Shown: positions 45,801 to 53,439, numbered from the stretch's first letter. The stretch is 64,000 bases of DNA from Euglena gracilis (GCA_039621445.1 CP154954.1:67614714-67678713); one strand, 5' to 3'. The notes: generated from the letters alone by a model not told the origin. Numbers and translations are program-made.

Positions 45801-48800
45801 TTGAGGGCATTCTTGTGGTCACCTGGGACTGCCTCTCACCTCTTAACCTGTTAATGACAACTACGTTGGGCGGAAATATTCACTGCTGACCCAAAGAGAG
45901 TTGCCTGAGCTGCTTTATGAAAACCTTGGGATATCAATGCTGGGCTTGGAGGTGGAAAAGAAGTGAAAGGTTTAGCATCATCAAATCCAAGGTTCAGGAA
46001 ATGTCTTGTCAAGGTGCCATGGGTATCGACACCGTTGTGACGTCACACAGCAAATCCACTTCGCGGTACGTTGCAGTCAGGGCGGGAATCTCAATGTGGC
46101 ATGAGGTCGATTGTCAATCCATGTGCATCACCGTGTGCCCTGACCTTTGACCCCCGGGCGAGGCATCTTTCCATCCGGGCGAGAAACAACCCCATGCAAT
46201 AGATGAGAACCGGGTTCGCGGTTGCAAGCCAAGGAAACCACAACCGGGCCCCTCCAACCAGCCCTGGGCACGAGGCCCCAGTTCTCCATCGCCCCGGAGG
46301 CGAAGTCTGGGATGGCGATCATGTCGATCTTGGGCAGCGGGAACGGGATGCCAAAGAACTCGTTGGGCCCCCAGGGGGCGGTCCTGAGCTCGGCTTTCGA
46401 AAAGCGAGGAAGGGGGAGGAAGCAGCGGTGAAATGGGGGAGATGAGGGGTGAGACAAGGTCCGGATGCAGGCTGTTGAGCCATGCCCAAGCACCTATGAC
46501 AGATTCCAAATTTTAGCCCGCGGTCGGCTGCGGTCGGCTGCGGTCGGCTGCGGTCAGCAAAATAGTCGGCCGTAGGTGGGCGGCAGGCCACCAAAAAAAA
46601 ATGAGCATATATCACTTTCTTTTGGTCACTTTGTTGTTTTTGCCCACTTTTTGCTGTATTTTGTCTGCTTTTGGCCAGCTTTTGCTTTTATTTGACCTCT
46701 TTTGACCACCTTTGGCCTCTTTTGCCCACTTTTCTCTGCTTTTGGCCATTTTTAACCACTTCTGGCCACTTTCAGGCCTCTTTAAACGTCTTTTTGTTGC
46801 TTTTGACATCAAGAGCAGCCAAACGTGACCTAAACTGGCCTGAAAGTGGCCAAAAATGGTCAAAATGGCCAAAAGTGGGCAAAAGAGGCCAAAGAAAAGC
46901 TGTTTTGGCCACTGTTTTTGCGCCTCCAGAAGCTGCACCTGGCGCAAAATGGTCAAACATGATCAAAATGGACCAAAAAGTTACCAAGAGCAGGCAAAAA
47001 TAACAAAAAAAAATGCCCAAAGTGGTCCAAAAAAAAGCCAAAAATGGCCCAAAATGGCCCTGCTTTTGGCCAACTTTGGTCACTTTAGCAGCTTTTGTTC
47101 ACATTTGGCAACAAACTGGCGCAAAATGCTCAAAAATGGTCAAATTGGACCAAAAAGAAACCAAAAAAAGGGCAAAAATAACAAAAAAGGGTCGAAAATG
47201 GCTTTAAATAGTCAAAAAATGGCCAAAATAGCCCAAGAGCAGGACAAAATGGCCCAAAATTACCAGAAGTGGGCAAAAAGTGGCCAAAAATGGTCAAAAT
47301 TGGTGAATTATTGTGACAAATGGGCCAAAAGGGGATAAACGCGACCAAAAGTGGCCAAAAGTGACAACATGAGCCAGATGAGCCAGAAAAATCTCAAAAT
47401 CTGGGATAAAAATGAGCCTAATTCCTCATTCTCACTGAAAAATTGACATTAATTCGAAAAAAAAGTTGTGCGGTCGGCTGCGGTCGGCTGCGGTCGGCAC
47501 CCCACGTATGACATCCTGAAACCCGCAGTCGGCCGCGGTCGGCTGCGGTCGGATGTGGTCGGCGGTCAGCATAGGTGCTTGGCCATGCCTAACCGCTCAA
47601 GCGGACCACAAAAAAGAGGAGAGAAAAACGCAAAAAGAAGTGTGCTGTGTTTGCATTAAGAATGAAGTGCATGCATTGGCCATCGGGGTGTCAACATTGC
47701 GGCCCATGCCGCAACACAACGCCCACGCGGTGGCAGACGGCCACCCGGCCGTAGAACTCCAGCGCGCGCACGCCGCAGCTCAGCGCGTACTGCAGCTGGG
47801 CGACGCGGCCCGGCACGCAGAGGGCACGGACCAGGGTGCCCCCGGGGGTGACCTGCTGCAGGGCCTCGAACTCCCCCACCACGAACGCCAGCAGGTGGAC
47901 CCAGGGCGGTGGGCGGCAAAAGAGATAACCCCCGGTGACCCCGTCCTCTGTTCTCAGAGCGACCCAACCCCCTCCCCGGTCCAATCCACAAAGGCCACAT
48001 GGCCTCCCACCTTGCGATCACAAGTAAATTTCTTTACCATTGAGGATTTCTGAGAAAGAAGGAACCAAGGAAAGAAAACCATAAGAAATTGCAAAATAAT
48101 CAAACAATCATATTTGTTAATAACCAATCAAGTAATCAAATTGTGGCATAGCATATGAAATGCCAAAGGAATTGCCAAAGGAAATTGGCACCGGAAACAC
48201 CCCCCCCCCCCCGGAGCTTCACACTCCCAAACACACAAAAAAAACAACGTGCTTTGAATGCAGGACGTGGAATTAGCTGGACAATTAAGCCGCAAGTGGG
48301 CACGTCCTGCCTGCCTGTTCTGCCGACACATCTATCGCACAAATCCCTTCTGCCCGTCGGTTTCTTTTGCACGCCTTTTGTTACAGTGAAGAAGAGGAGG
48401 AGGAGGATGAGGGGAAGAAGAAGAAAAGCTGTGCCTCAGATACTTTCTGCATCCAAACTCCGCATCCGGAATGCGCCCTTCCCCAACACCTCCCCCATCT
48501 GCCCTGGGGGCCCCTGGACGCTGCCTTGTCTCCAACTCGCCACCGATCAGCAAGGTACAGTCAAGATTTTTTTTGATTTTTTTTGGTCCAGTGTGGGACA
48601 CAGGCCGGGGTGCAGCACGGATCTGCATTCCCAGTCATCCCCCCGCCGGCAGCAGCAGTTCCAGCCGGACTACCCGCCGCAGTGCAGTGCACGCTGCCCT
48701 GCGCAGGTGCTCATCTTGGGGCTCGGCAGGAAGCTGACGCGCTTCTTCTCCCCGACGAACTCCACGCTGGCCTCCGGCATGTTGGAGAGCGCGGTGCGGC

Positions 48801-51800
48801 CAGGCCCCCGGCCGGTGCGGTGGTGCGGGTGACTTTGGAGCAGAGCCCGTGTCAGTCAAGTCACTTGCGGTGTGCGGTGGCGTGCGGTGGCGCGGGAGCA
48901 GTGGCCCCGTGGGTGCCAATTTCCCCACAGTGAAGAAGAGCCCCCCCCCCTCAAAAAGGGTGGGGGTGGGGGTCCGGCCAGCTGCCAGGCAGGTCCCAAC
49001 TGGTCCCCCCAAAAAACAGGCATAAAAAAGACCGAAATCCAGCTGGGCAGCAGTTTATCAACCAAAGCGTTTGAGCGACCAGCCTGCCCAGCCGGGCGGC
49101 TGAGCCCCCCCCCCCCCCCAATTCTTAGAGGTTTGCTGGAATAAAGTTGGGCCAGCATGGCAAGCCAGGCTGAACCGAAAAAAGCCGATAATTTTCGAAA
49201 AGAGGAGATTAAAAAAAAAGGTTTAAAAAACATTTTTTGATGATTTGGGGGGGGGTGTCCCCTGGGGTCCCCTCCGGATTTTAAAAAAAAAACTGCTTGG
49301 GACAAGGCAGCAAATACGAGATGAAGGGCTCAAAGGAGGAGGGTACGTGGGATTTTGGACATGATAACTCCTACCTTGAGGGGGTACAGCCAACGGCAAC
49401 GAGATACAATAAACATGTATGTGTGTATGCAATATAAAAAATAAATATTTAATACAATAAAAATAAATATAATATATATATAATATATAATATATAATAT
49501 ATATAATAAAAATAATGATGTAAACACAAACAAAAATATATTGCATATATCATATTATGTACATATGGATGAAATTGAGAGGCGTTCAGGTGAACTTTCA
49601 TCCTGGTCCAACCTCTAGAACCTCCCCCTGCTGGTTTTTGGTTCATCCTCCTTCTTTTCTTTTTTGGTTTCATCTTGCTTGATGTCCTTGATGGGCTTCA
49701 TGGGGTGATTCCATTTTTTCCAGGGACTTCTGACCTCCTCTTCTCAAAAACTAACATCCCCTAACGCCATCTCCTAACGAGACAACACTTTTGTGCCCCT
49801 CCTCAATAAGCCACTCCACAACCACAGGACATAAACATTGTCCATTGATCACACACAATTGTGAATGTTTGCTTTGCATTTGTGTGCTGGGTGGGTGGGT
49901 GGGTGGGCAGCTGAATTCTGAAACGCGGAAACGGTCATCGGATTGTGCAGAACGTTCTGCCATGAAGCCTGATTGAGGTCCTTTGGGACGGTCAGTGTAA
50001 TGGTGAACACAGCCTTTCGGGCTGGCTCACCCCCAGGGCCGAATCCAACAAACGGCCGGTCTAAATGTATTGACTTGTCCGAATCAGCCCCATCTTTTCC
50101 AAGCACCGTTCCGCAGGATACAAAGGGCTACATCTGGTCCGGCAGTATTGCCCAACGCATCAGTTTGGTTTCAAAGAGACGCATGGGGGGATAATGATTC
50201 TGCGCAACGAGGGGGAAGCACCCCCAGGCTCTCGTTCTCTTGGAGCTGCTGTCGGGATTTACCGCCGGAGGTGCCTGGACAGGAAAGGGGCTATCAGGCC
50301 AAAGGGGCTATCAAACAAAAAGTCATTTTTAGGAATGGCCAAGTTCTTAAAACTTAAAACTGGCCATTCTTAAAACTGACGTTTTGTTTGATTCAATTCG
50401 GTGGGGAGGCCTTGGGCGCTGCCCCTCCCCTCGGGGACGAGGCAGCCCTGGCCGTCCCAGCACGGGAAGCAGCGGCGGGCGTCGGTGGCCTCGAACTGCG
50501 TCACGGCCATGGTGGCCTTCGCCCCGCCGGCCCGCGTGTACTGCGACCGGTGCCGCCAGGCGGGCCGGCCCCACGAAACCCCTGCCGGGCAACCCGGCGT
50601 GCGGTGAGGGAAGCGGACGGGTGCCATCGTTCGGACGCTCAAATGACGGGGGACAACGACGGGGGGGGGACAAGAAATTTTCGATGTTGGAAGATGAATG
50701 ATGGACAAGCTTGACGTTTCGCGGAAAATGGTGTTTTTTGTGAGTTTCTCGGAAAGCAAGAGAACAGAAAAAAAGAAGCTCTGTTTTGAAGAATGGTTTT
50801 CAGCCCTGGGACTCATTTGGTACCCATCCCAGCACGGACCACAGCCACCATATATACAAATTCTGACCTAACTTCTTCATGCGGCTCTTTCTCACGGTTG
50901 CATGGGCTGTGGCGGGCCTGATCAGAAACCAGCCATTTGGTCATTCAGCGTACCCCTGACAGGGTTCAGCCCATTGGGCTAGGGAGTAATTCTGTGTGAG
51001 TGAGAAGGTTGGACTATATCTCAACTCGGTCCTTCAAAAGGAGGTCAAAACTGTCGTCCAATTTGAAATATTTGAAAGTGTAAAGCCTGATCCAGGCTTC
51101 TGCTTACCAACCCAAAATGCCTTCTGCTCACCAACCCTTGTGAAATTTACACTATGGGGTGCCTGGCCATCGCAGGCACCCCTGCCCCCATGGAGGTGGG
51201 GGGGGGGGTCCACGAGGGGAGGTGTAGTGTGTTTGAGGTGGGCAGTGCTATGCCGCCCCCAGCTTGGTGCAGAAGACCGCGCCCGAAAATGGTGGGTCAG
51301 TAGGGGCCAAGACTGGGGATACTGATTATAAAAAGAAAAGCTGGCCGGATTCATTATGATTTGAAGCCCAAAATCCTAAGATGAGGTTCGGGAGGGGGGG
51401 GGGGGCATCCTGGAAATGGCCGGAGACCATGGCAAGGTTCTGCCCCCCCAAGGCTCATCCACGCAAAGTCTCCCTCGGGTTTGAGAAACGGCCATCCATC
51501 CACCACAGCGGAGGTCCCCCTCCAAACCCCCTCTCCACCTGACATTATCAACATGAAAGTCAGCCGGCAAACACCGGGGTGGCAACGTCCCAGGGAGCCC
51601 TGTGGAGGACTTTCCACCATCTCATGACAGCAGCAAAAGTACGATTTCGCAGTCGGCAGGGCAGTTACACGCTCTCAGCCCGAACCCAATGCACAGTTTT
51701 TCTGCATCGCCCGAAATTCCGAGGCAGGAAGTGTTGACCAACCCCCTCCTCCAAGCCGGGTTGGTGGATCGCTTTTTGGCGCCTTCTGTCGACTTGTGCC

Positions 51801-53370
51801 GGAAAGTATTTCCCAATCTGCCCCCTCCTGTGGCCAAATCTGGGCTAACGTTTCCAGGGGTGGGATATCACTGAGATTTCCAAGGAAACGACAAGTCAAC
51901 CAGTGAAGGTGCGGTGTGAAAACTTTCCTGGGGTGGGTGGCATGCCAGCAAGGGGGGCAGGAGGTTTTCAGTTTTCCCCCCAGGGGCGGGGGGACGCGGG
52001 GGGGGGGACGCGGGGAGAACATGTGCAGTATGATAGATCATACATGAAATGTGGCGTGTCATATGCGTGTGATCAAAATTAGGAATGTGGAAGCACTTTG
52101 GGTGGGTGTAAGAATGAGGGATCGATGAGCCAGACCCCGGCCCCGGAACTTCACTGTCAGGACACCCTTCCCGATAGGCAGCGGCTCGTCGAACGTGAAC
52201 GCCACCGTCTGCACCTTCACCTTCGTTGCGATGCCGCTCGCCTCGTACTCCTTCTCTCCGCCCTGGGGCTTGAAGTGCGCCTCCCACACCGCCAGCTCCT
52301 TTGCGTGACGCGGGGCCCCGGCTCACCACCAGCCGGACCCACCTTACGACCAGAGGGGAACATGTCAAATGCTTCTTTTACCCTCCCCCTCAGCCCCTAT
52401 GTCGAACGACCGGTAACCTCTGTCCTCCGACCGGGGGGGGGGGGGTGGTCGTTGGACAAGGGGTCAAAAAAAAAAGGCGGCGGGTACCCGGGACCCCCAC
52501 CCCCCCCCCAAAAAGGCCAAAATTTTCCTTCCAGAGCTTTGCGCCGAAATTTTTGGGTAATTTTGACAATTTTTTGCTCAAAAAGTGCCAAGAATGGTTT
52601 TGGGAGCAAAAATTGTCGGTCCATTGCTTCGCGCCGGGACCAAAATTTGGCCAAACCTCCAAAAAGGTGTCCTCCAATGGGGGGCGGGGGCTCGTTGGGG
52701 GGAGTCGTTGGACATAGGGGGGGACCCGGCAGGGAGAGGGGTCCGGACCCACCCACCCAGCCACCCACCCCCCTGGGGGGCCCCAGGGAGGGCTCAGAAG
52801 GACCCACAAATGGAGTTCAATTTTGGGGTCCAAAATTTTTCGGTGCTTCGCGTCAATATTAGAGGAAAACCCGCCAACAGTGGATCACCCACTTGGCTCG
52901 ACCCCGGAGGGGGGGGGGGCGGACCCACCCACCCCCAGTTCACCAAACATAAAAAAAAAATCTTTGGGACATGCGCTAGCCTGGTCTCGGGAAAAAAAAT
53001 TAGAAAAACCAAAAAATGCACTTAAATTTTCTTTTTTAAAAAATGCACAAAAATGCGCAAAACTCACATTTTTGGAAATGATTATGATTATCATTATCAT
53101 TTTGGAAGAAAAAAAATGCAAAAATGATAATTCGCTACTCATGCACACCCAGGCGGGGGTGGGGATATGGTCCACCCTTTCCGGCGATTTCCGTCCTGGT
53201 CCGTCCCCAAGCCGGGGGACCCAGCGGACGGTCACCACGTCGGTGGCCACCGCCACGTTGCACGTGATGACGACCGTGCCGTCGAAGGCGTACCGCTCCA
53301 GGTCAGGCTCCAGCCGCAGGTCGTACGCCTCGGGCACCACATCGTCGGGCAGCAGGACGCGGTACGACAT
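29583..53370 (-). CDS. M1-family zinc aminopeptidase, puromycin-sensitive type; complete gene of 26 exons
   Basis: Removes N-terminal residues from peptides, probably in the cytosol (no signal peptide seen), and would act in peptide turnover downstream of the proteasome. Joining 26 minus-strand exons gives 2,559 coding bases, 852 residues and a stop, with phases agreeing at all 25 junctions. Features: N-terminal [16 protein letters not shown] (about 9-24), [16 protein letters not shown] (near 132-148), substrate motif GAMEN (267-271), zinc ligands H303, H307 and E326 in HELAH-x18-E, catalytic-type Y389, and a C-terminal helical domain ending [18 protein letters not shown]. The spacing from first zinc His to the Tyr (86) equals that in human PSA. 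Nothing is missing, so the enzyme should be active. Exons are 31-201 bp; introns are mostly nonconventional and loaded with transposons and tandem repeats. The length is close to plant and animal PSA without the animal N-terminal extension. Confidence 0.95.
29805..30077. mobile_element. family A hAT-like MITE, copy 3
   Basis: Starts CAGGCTTGTGCTCACCGACC and ends GACTAAGCAAAAGCCTG. It is flanked by perfect 8-bp repeats GCGTCGAC at 29,797 and 30,078. The interior has GGTGCC/GGCACC pairs and CAGCACCTTCGGCATCAGG at its centre. Lies in intron 25. Confidence 0.92.
30325..30402 (-). CDS. aminopeptidase exon 25
   Basis: Encodes [20 protein letters not shown], then AFWKEQ, equivalent to the S..F..EEKA.EVEAFF segment of the C-terminal domain. 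Exactly 26 codons in phase 0. Confidence 0.9.
31430..31530. repeat. AT-rich ATATGTATAATAATA segment in intron 24
   Basis: About 100 bp of TATA/ATAAT repeats with a CATATCACATATGTGTGATA palindrome at about 31,505. Confidence 0.6.
31920..32018 (-). CDS. aminopeptidase exon 24
   Basis: Encodes [20 protein letters not shown], then [13 protein letters not shown], matching the AWDFVKANWDRL...GG segment of M1 enzymes. 33 codons; the 5' edge follows CTGAACAG. Confidence 0.88.
32383..32455. repeat. (GGTCGGCTGC)n array, left of element H1
   Basis: About seven near-perfect 10-bp units. Unit number differs from the left array of copy 2, showing length change after or between transpositions. Confidence 0.95.
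33420..33563. repeat. (GGTCGGCTGC)n arrays, right of element H1
   Basis: Two blocks of six and about five units surround CACCCCACCTATGACAGTCC, which resembles an internal copy of the terminus. Confidence 0.95.
33792..34099. mobile_element. family A hAT-like MITE, copy 4
   Basis: Starts CAGGCTGTTTTTTACAAACC, ends GACTAAAATACAGCCTG. It is flanked by ATTGGGGG (33,784) and ATTGGGGT (34,100). The central hairpin is GGCGCCGGGG preceded by GCGCCTTT. Very similar to copy 5. Lies in intron 23 beside element H1. Confidence 0.9.
34252..34357 (-). CDS. aminopeptidase exon 23
   Basis: Encodes [20 protein letters not shown], then [15 protein letters not shown], matching D..L..RAL.FALSDEVR.QD in M1 enzymes. 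The 5' edge follows CTGCCATT; the preceding intron starts CGCCAG. Confidence 0.92.
34400..35256 (-). other. aminopeptidase intron 22 body
   Basis: Contains poly-G/poly-C tracts and a GGCCTGGTGGGGGGTGATCG block (35,129-35,170) of family C. No gene recognised within. The full intron runs from 34,358 to 35,256. Confidence 0.7.
35257..35333 (-). CDS. aminopeptidase exon 22
   Basis: Encodes [20 protein letters not shown], then DIYGTL. The junction with exon 21 falls in a GACCC-G direct repeat and gives NDPATFDEL. Confidence 0.9.
35991..36191 (-). CDS. aminopeptidase exon 21
   Basis: Longest exon, 67 codons: [20 protein letters not shown], then [20 protein letters not shown] and the [16 protein letters not shown] segment, matching the HEAT-like C-terminal domain. 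The 5' edge follows CTGGCAAC. Confidence 0.92.
36192..36737 (-). other. nonconventional intron 20 with element E fragment
   Basis: Begins AACCAGAGGCATGGC and ends GCATGCCCCTGGCAAC. CCAGAGGCATG and CATGCCCCTGG pair with one mismatch. At 36,476-36,595 it holds a truncated element E (TTGTCTAAGCACCGGAAAAG). Confidence 0.85.
36738..36921 (-). CDS. aminopeptidase exon 20
   Basis: 184 bp encoding [20 protein letters not shown], then [20 protein letters not shown] and [11 protein letters not shown], equivalent to ALRLL.AF.DE.EYVVW...LL.RLGW. Confidence 0.92.
37133..37545. mobile_element. element D, copy 1 (413 bp)
   Basis: Starts TACCCCCCCCTATGTCCAAT and ends CGTTGGACATAGGGGG through TA. Subterminal GTCCTCTGACCGGGGGGGTG occurs three times and the centre has CCCGGCGCTTCGCGCCGGGA. 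Nearly identical to the copy at 45.0 kb. No clear target duplication beyond TA. Lies in intron 19. Confidence 0.85.
37560..38270. other. intron 19 interior, no gene recognised
   Basis: Both strands have frames of 85-147 codons but none has a known motif. Ordinary intron sequence is the simplest reading. Confidence 0.5.
38272..38420. mobile_element. degenerate element D
   Basis: CATACGTCCAATCACCAGTA, CTGTCCTCTGGCC and CGTCGTTGGAGG retain the order of element D motifs with many substitutions, so it is an older copy. Confidence 0.6.
38978..39056 (-). CDS. aminopeptidase exon 19
   Basis: Encodes [20 protein letters not shown], then SFALCKA, matching LP..DR..L.DD.FALA.AG. The 5' edge follows CTGCCAGC. 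Confidence 0.92.
39581..39644 (-). CDS. aminopeptidase exon 18
   Basis: Encodes [20 protein letters not shown], then M, equivalent to WVKLN.GQ.GFYRVQYP. The usual GFYR is VPCR here, a change in a conserved but non-catalytic turn. The 5' edge follows CTGCCATG. Confidence 0.9.
39953..40021 (-). CDS. aminopeptidase exon 17
   Basis: 23 codons: [20 protein letters not shown], then ASW. Matches the strand before the GFYR turn. The 5' edge follows CTGATGTG; the next intron pairs GGCAACGC with GCGTTCTGCC at its far end. Confidence 0.85.
40611..40643 (-). CDS. aminopeptidase exon 16 (33 bp)
   Basis: Encodes [11 protein letters not shown], equivalent to W.VPLT.GS of M1 enzymes. The 3' edge could lie a few codons later, but this edge keeps phase and places CAG near the intron start. 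Confidence 0.75.
40881..40949 (-). CDS. aminopeptidase exon 15
   Basis: 23 codons: [20 protein letters not shown], then SRE, matching L.L.QQRFLADG. A TGG at the end is repeated at the start of exon 16, so this junction is ambiguous by three bases. Confidence 0.9.
41087..41420. mobile_element. family B element, copy 2
   Basis: Starts ATACCATTGCTTACCGATC and contains several CCAGTCAGTCACTC motifs and paired poly-C/poly-G. GCACACCA flanks the left end (41,079) and recurs after AAACAGTCA at about 41,406. The right terminal repeat is lost or diverged. Lies in intron 14. Confidence 0.65.
41466..41588 (-). CDS. aminopeptidase exon 14
   Basis: 41 codons: [20 protein letters not shown], then [20 protein letters not shown] and N. 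Matches the T.DLW.ALEE.SG..V...M..WT...GFPV segment. Confidence 0.92.
42022..42120. mobile_element. family A fragment, reverse orientation
   Basis: The segment ending GGTAAAAAGAAGCCTGG is the reverse complement of a family A/F left end (CAGGCTTCTTTTTACC). The other terminus is uncertain. Confidence 0.4.
42401..42706. mobile_element. family A hAT-like MITE, copy 5
   Basis: Starts CAACCGACTGTTTTTTACCA and ends GACTAAAACACAGCCTG. It is flanked by perfect 8-bp repeats TCCTGGAC at 42,393 and 42,707. Central hairpin GCGCCTTCGGCGC. Close in sequence to copy 4. Lies in intron 13. Confidence 0.92.
42777..42820. repeat. (CAG)n/(CAA)n trinucleotide repeat
   Basis: About eight CAG then four CA(A) units inside intron 13; not coding in the gene model. 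Confidence 0.95.
42989..43067 (-). CDS. aminopeptidase exon 13
   Basis: Encodes [20 protein letters not shown], then RHAYDN, matching ML..VLG...F..GL..YL..H.Y.N. The preceding intron has GCCCAG at +1 and CTG at -9, one base off the usual spacing. Confidence 0.93.
43380..43440. repeat. family C poly-G/GACCCCCC block
   Basis: GGAAGACCTGGTGGGGGGTT followed by CGGACCCCCCCCACCAG; also seen at 25.2, 35.1 and 43.8 kb. Intron 12. Confidence 0.6.
43653..43783 (-). CDS. aminopeptidase exon 12 (catalytic Tyr)
   Basis: Encodes [20 protein letters not shown], then [20 protein letters not shown] and SLVR. Tyr389 in SISYSKG is the transition-state-stabilising Tyr position of M1 enzymes. The 5' edge follows CTGCCCCT. 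Confidence 0.95.
43784..44694 (-). other. nonconventional intron 11
   Basis: Begins GCCCAGGGGGGCC and ends GGCCCCCCTGCCCCT. CAGGGGGGCC and GGCCCCCCTG are a perfect 10-bp complement. CAG +4 and CTG -8 positions are exact. Confidence 0.9.
43835..44020. mobile_element. family C element with central hairpin
   Basis: Starts AGGCCTGGTGGGGG...GTCGACC, has CCCGGCGCCGAAGGCGCCGG at its centre and ends with GGGGGGTGACTCCCCCCC. Lies in intron 11. Termini not firmly defined. Confidence 0.55.
44695..44812 (-). CDS. aminopeptidase exon 11 (third zinc ligand)
   Basis: Encodes [20 protein letters not shown], then [19 protein letters not shown]. Glu326 in WLNEGFA is the third zinc ligand. The 5' edge follows CTGGCAGG; the intron before it starts GCCCAGGCC and ends GGCCTGGCAGG. 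Confidence 0.96.
44998..45410. mobile_element. element D, copy 2 (413 bp)
   Basis: The same sequence as copy 1 with scattered differences and the same overall length. Starts TACCCCCCCCTATGTCCAAT, ends GGACATAGGGGGGGGTA. Central GGCGCTTCACGCC has one hairpin mismatch. Lies in intron 10. Confidence 0.88.
45541..45609 (-). CDS. aminopeptidase exon 10 (HELAH zinc site)
   Basis: Encodes [20 protein letters not shown], then NLV. His303 and His307 are zinc ligands and Glu304 the general base. The 5' edge follows CTGCATCC; the next intron starts GCCCAG. Confidence 0.97.
46025..46072 (-). CDS. aminopeptidase exon 9 (48 bp)
   Basis: Encodes [15 protein letters not shown], filling exactly the TYRE..LL.D segment between GAMENWGLV and the HELAH exon. 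The 5' edge follows CTGACTGC. The next intron starts ACCCAT, a CAG variant. Confidence 0.9.
46073..46269 (-). other. short nonconventional intron 8 (197 bp)
   Basis: Starts GCCCAGGGC and ends with CTGACTGC. CAG +4 and CTG -8 are exact. No transposon is visible in it, so it is a useful minimal example. Confidence 0.85.
46270..46364 (-). CDS. aminopeptidase exon 8 (GAMEN)
   Basis: Encodes [20 protein letters not shown], then [17 protein letters not shown] (267-271) binds the substrate N-terminus. The junction with exon 7 is placed to give ALEFYNEFFGIP. Confidence 0.95.
46487..47581. mobile_element. element H, copy 2 (1.1 kb)
   Basis: Starts CAAGCACCTATGACAGATTC and ends GCATAGGTGCTTG. It is flanked by perfect 8-bp repeats GCCATGCC at 46,479 and 47,582. 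GGTCGGCTGC arrays lie at both ends (46,519-46,555; 47,470-47,570). The TTTTGGCC-rich centre is colinear with copy 1. Lies in intron 7. Confidence 0.93.
47751..47896 (-). CDS. aminopeptidase exon 7
   Basis: 146 bp: [20 protein letters not shown], then [20 protein letters not shown] and CGVRALEFY. The split Tyr codon with exon 6 restores [13 protein letters not shown]. The 5' edge follows CTGGGTCC. Confidence 0.95.
48705..48795 (-). CDS. aminopeptidase exon 6
   Basis: Encodes [20 protein letters not shown], then [10 protein letters not shown], matching ALSNMP...F..TP.MSTYL. The next intron begins GCGCAG; the 5' edge follows CTGGCCGC. Confidence 0.95.
49430..49560. repeat. AT-rich AATATATAATA tract in intron 5
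   Basis: About 130 bp of ATAATATATA repeats with no other feature. Confidence 0.85.
49975..50028 (-). CDS. aminopeptidase exon 5 (54 bp)
   Basis: Exactly 18 codons, [18 protein letters not shown], completing CFPCWDEPA.KA.F. The preceding intron starts GGCCAGGGC and ends GCCCTGGGGGT (CCAGGGC/GCCCTGG pair). Confidence 0.95.
50454..50551 (-). CDS. aminopeptidase exon 4
   Basis: Encodes [20 protein letters not shown], then [12 protein letters not shown], one of the best conserved M1 segments. The 5' edge follows CTGGCGGC. Confidence 0.96.
50924..50954 (-). CDS. aminopeptidase exon 3, 31-bp microexon
   Basis: Encodes [10 protein letters not shown] plus one base, exactly the G.LND.MAGFY segment otherwise missing between exons 2 and 4. 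It is bounded by CTGTCAGG upstream and GATCAG downstream. Confidence 0.93.
51094..51200. mobile_element. family A fragment
   Basis: CCAGGCTTCTGCTTACCAAC followed by GGTGCCTGGCCATCGCAGGC resembles the left half of family A. The right end is not recognisable. Intron 2. Confidence 0.45.
52143..52308 (-). CDS. aminopeptidase exon 2
   Basis: Encodes [20 protein letters not shown], then [20 protein letters not shown] and FR, the first beta domain. The intron before it lacks CAG/CTG, but its ends (CCGCTGGGTCCCCCGGCT; AGCCGGGGCCCCGCG) are strongly complementary. Confidence 0.93.
52378..52728. mobile_element. element D, copy 3
   Basis: Starts TACCCTCCCCCTCAGCCCCT and ATGTCGAACGACCGGTAACC, ends GTCGTTGGACATAGGGG. 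The central TTGCTTCGCGCCGGGACC retains half the hairpin. More diverged than copies 1 and 2. Lies in intron 1. Confidence 0.8.
53228..53370 (-). CDS. aminopeptidase exon 1 with start codon
   Basis: ATG at 53,368-53,370 opens [20 protein letters not shown], then [20 protein letters not shown]. The alignment with R.LP..V.P.HYDL.L.PDL at the family N-terminus supports this start, and no signal peptide is present. Confidence 0.93.
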
Positions 53371-53385
53371 CGCACGGCCTGCACC
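53371..53385 (-). promoter_or_regulatory. possible spliced-leader acceptor 5' of the aminopeptidase
   Basis: GGGTGCAG lies 8 bases before the ATG (GCCGTGCG between). Euglenid mRNAs commonly receive a trans-spliced leader at an AG just upstream of the start. The position fits, but an upstream exon would look the same. Confidence 0.35.
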
Positions 53386-53439
53386 CCCAGGAAGATGGAG
53401 GAATGGCACATATTTAATGTATGTCATCAACAATACGTA

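Noticed and set aside
45880-45970. Plus-strand [11 protein letters not shown] as the missing TYRE segment of the aminopeptidase
   Set aside because: Wrong strand; the true segment [10 protein letters not shown] was found on the minus strand at 46,025-46,072 with exact splice signals and phase.
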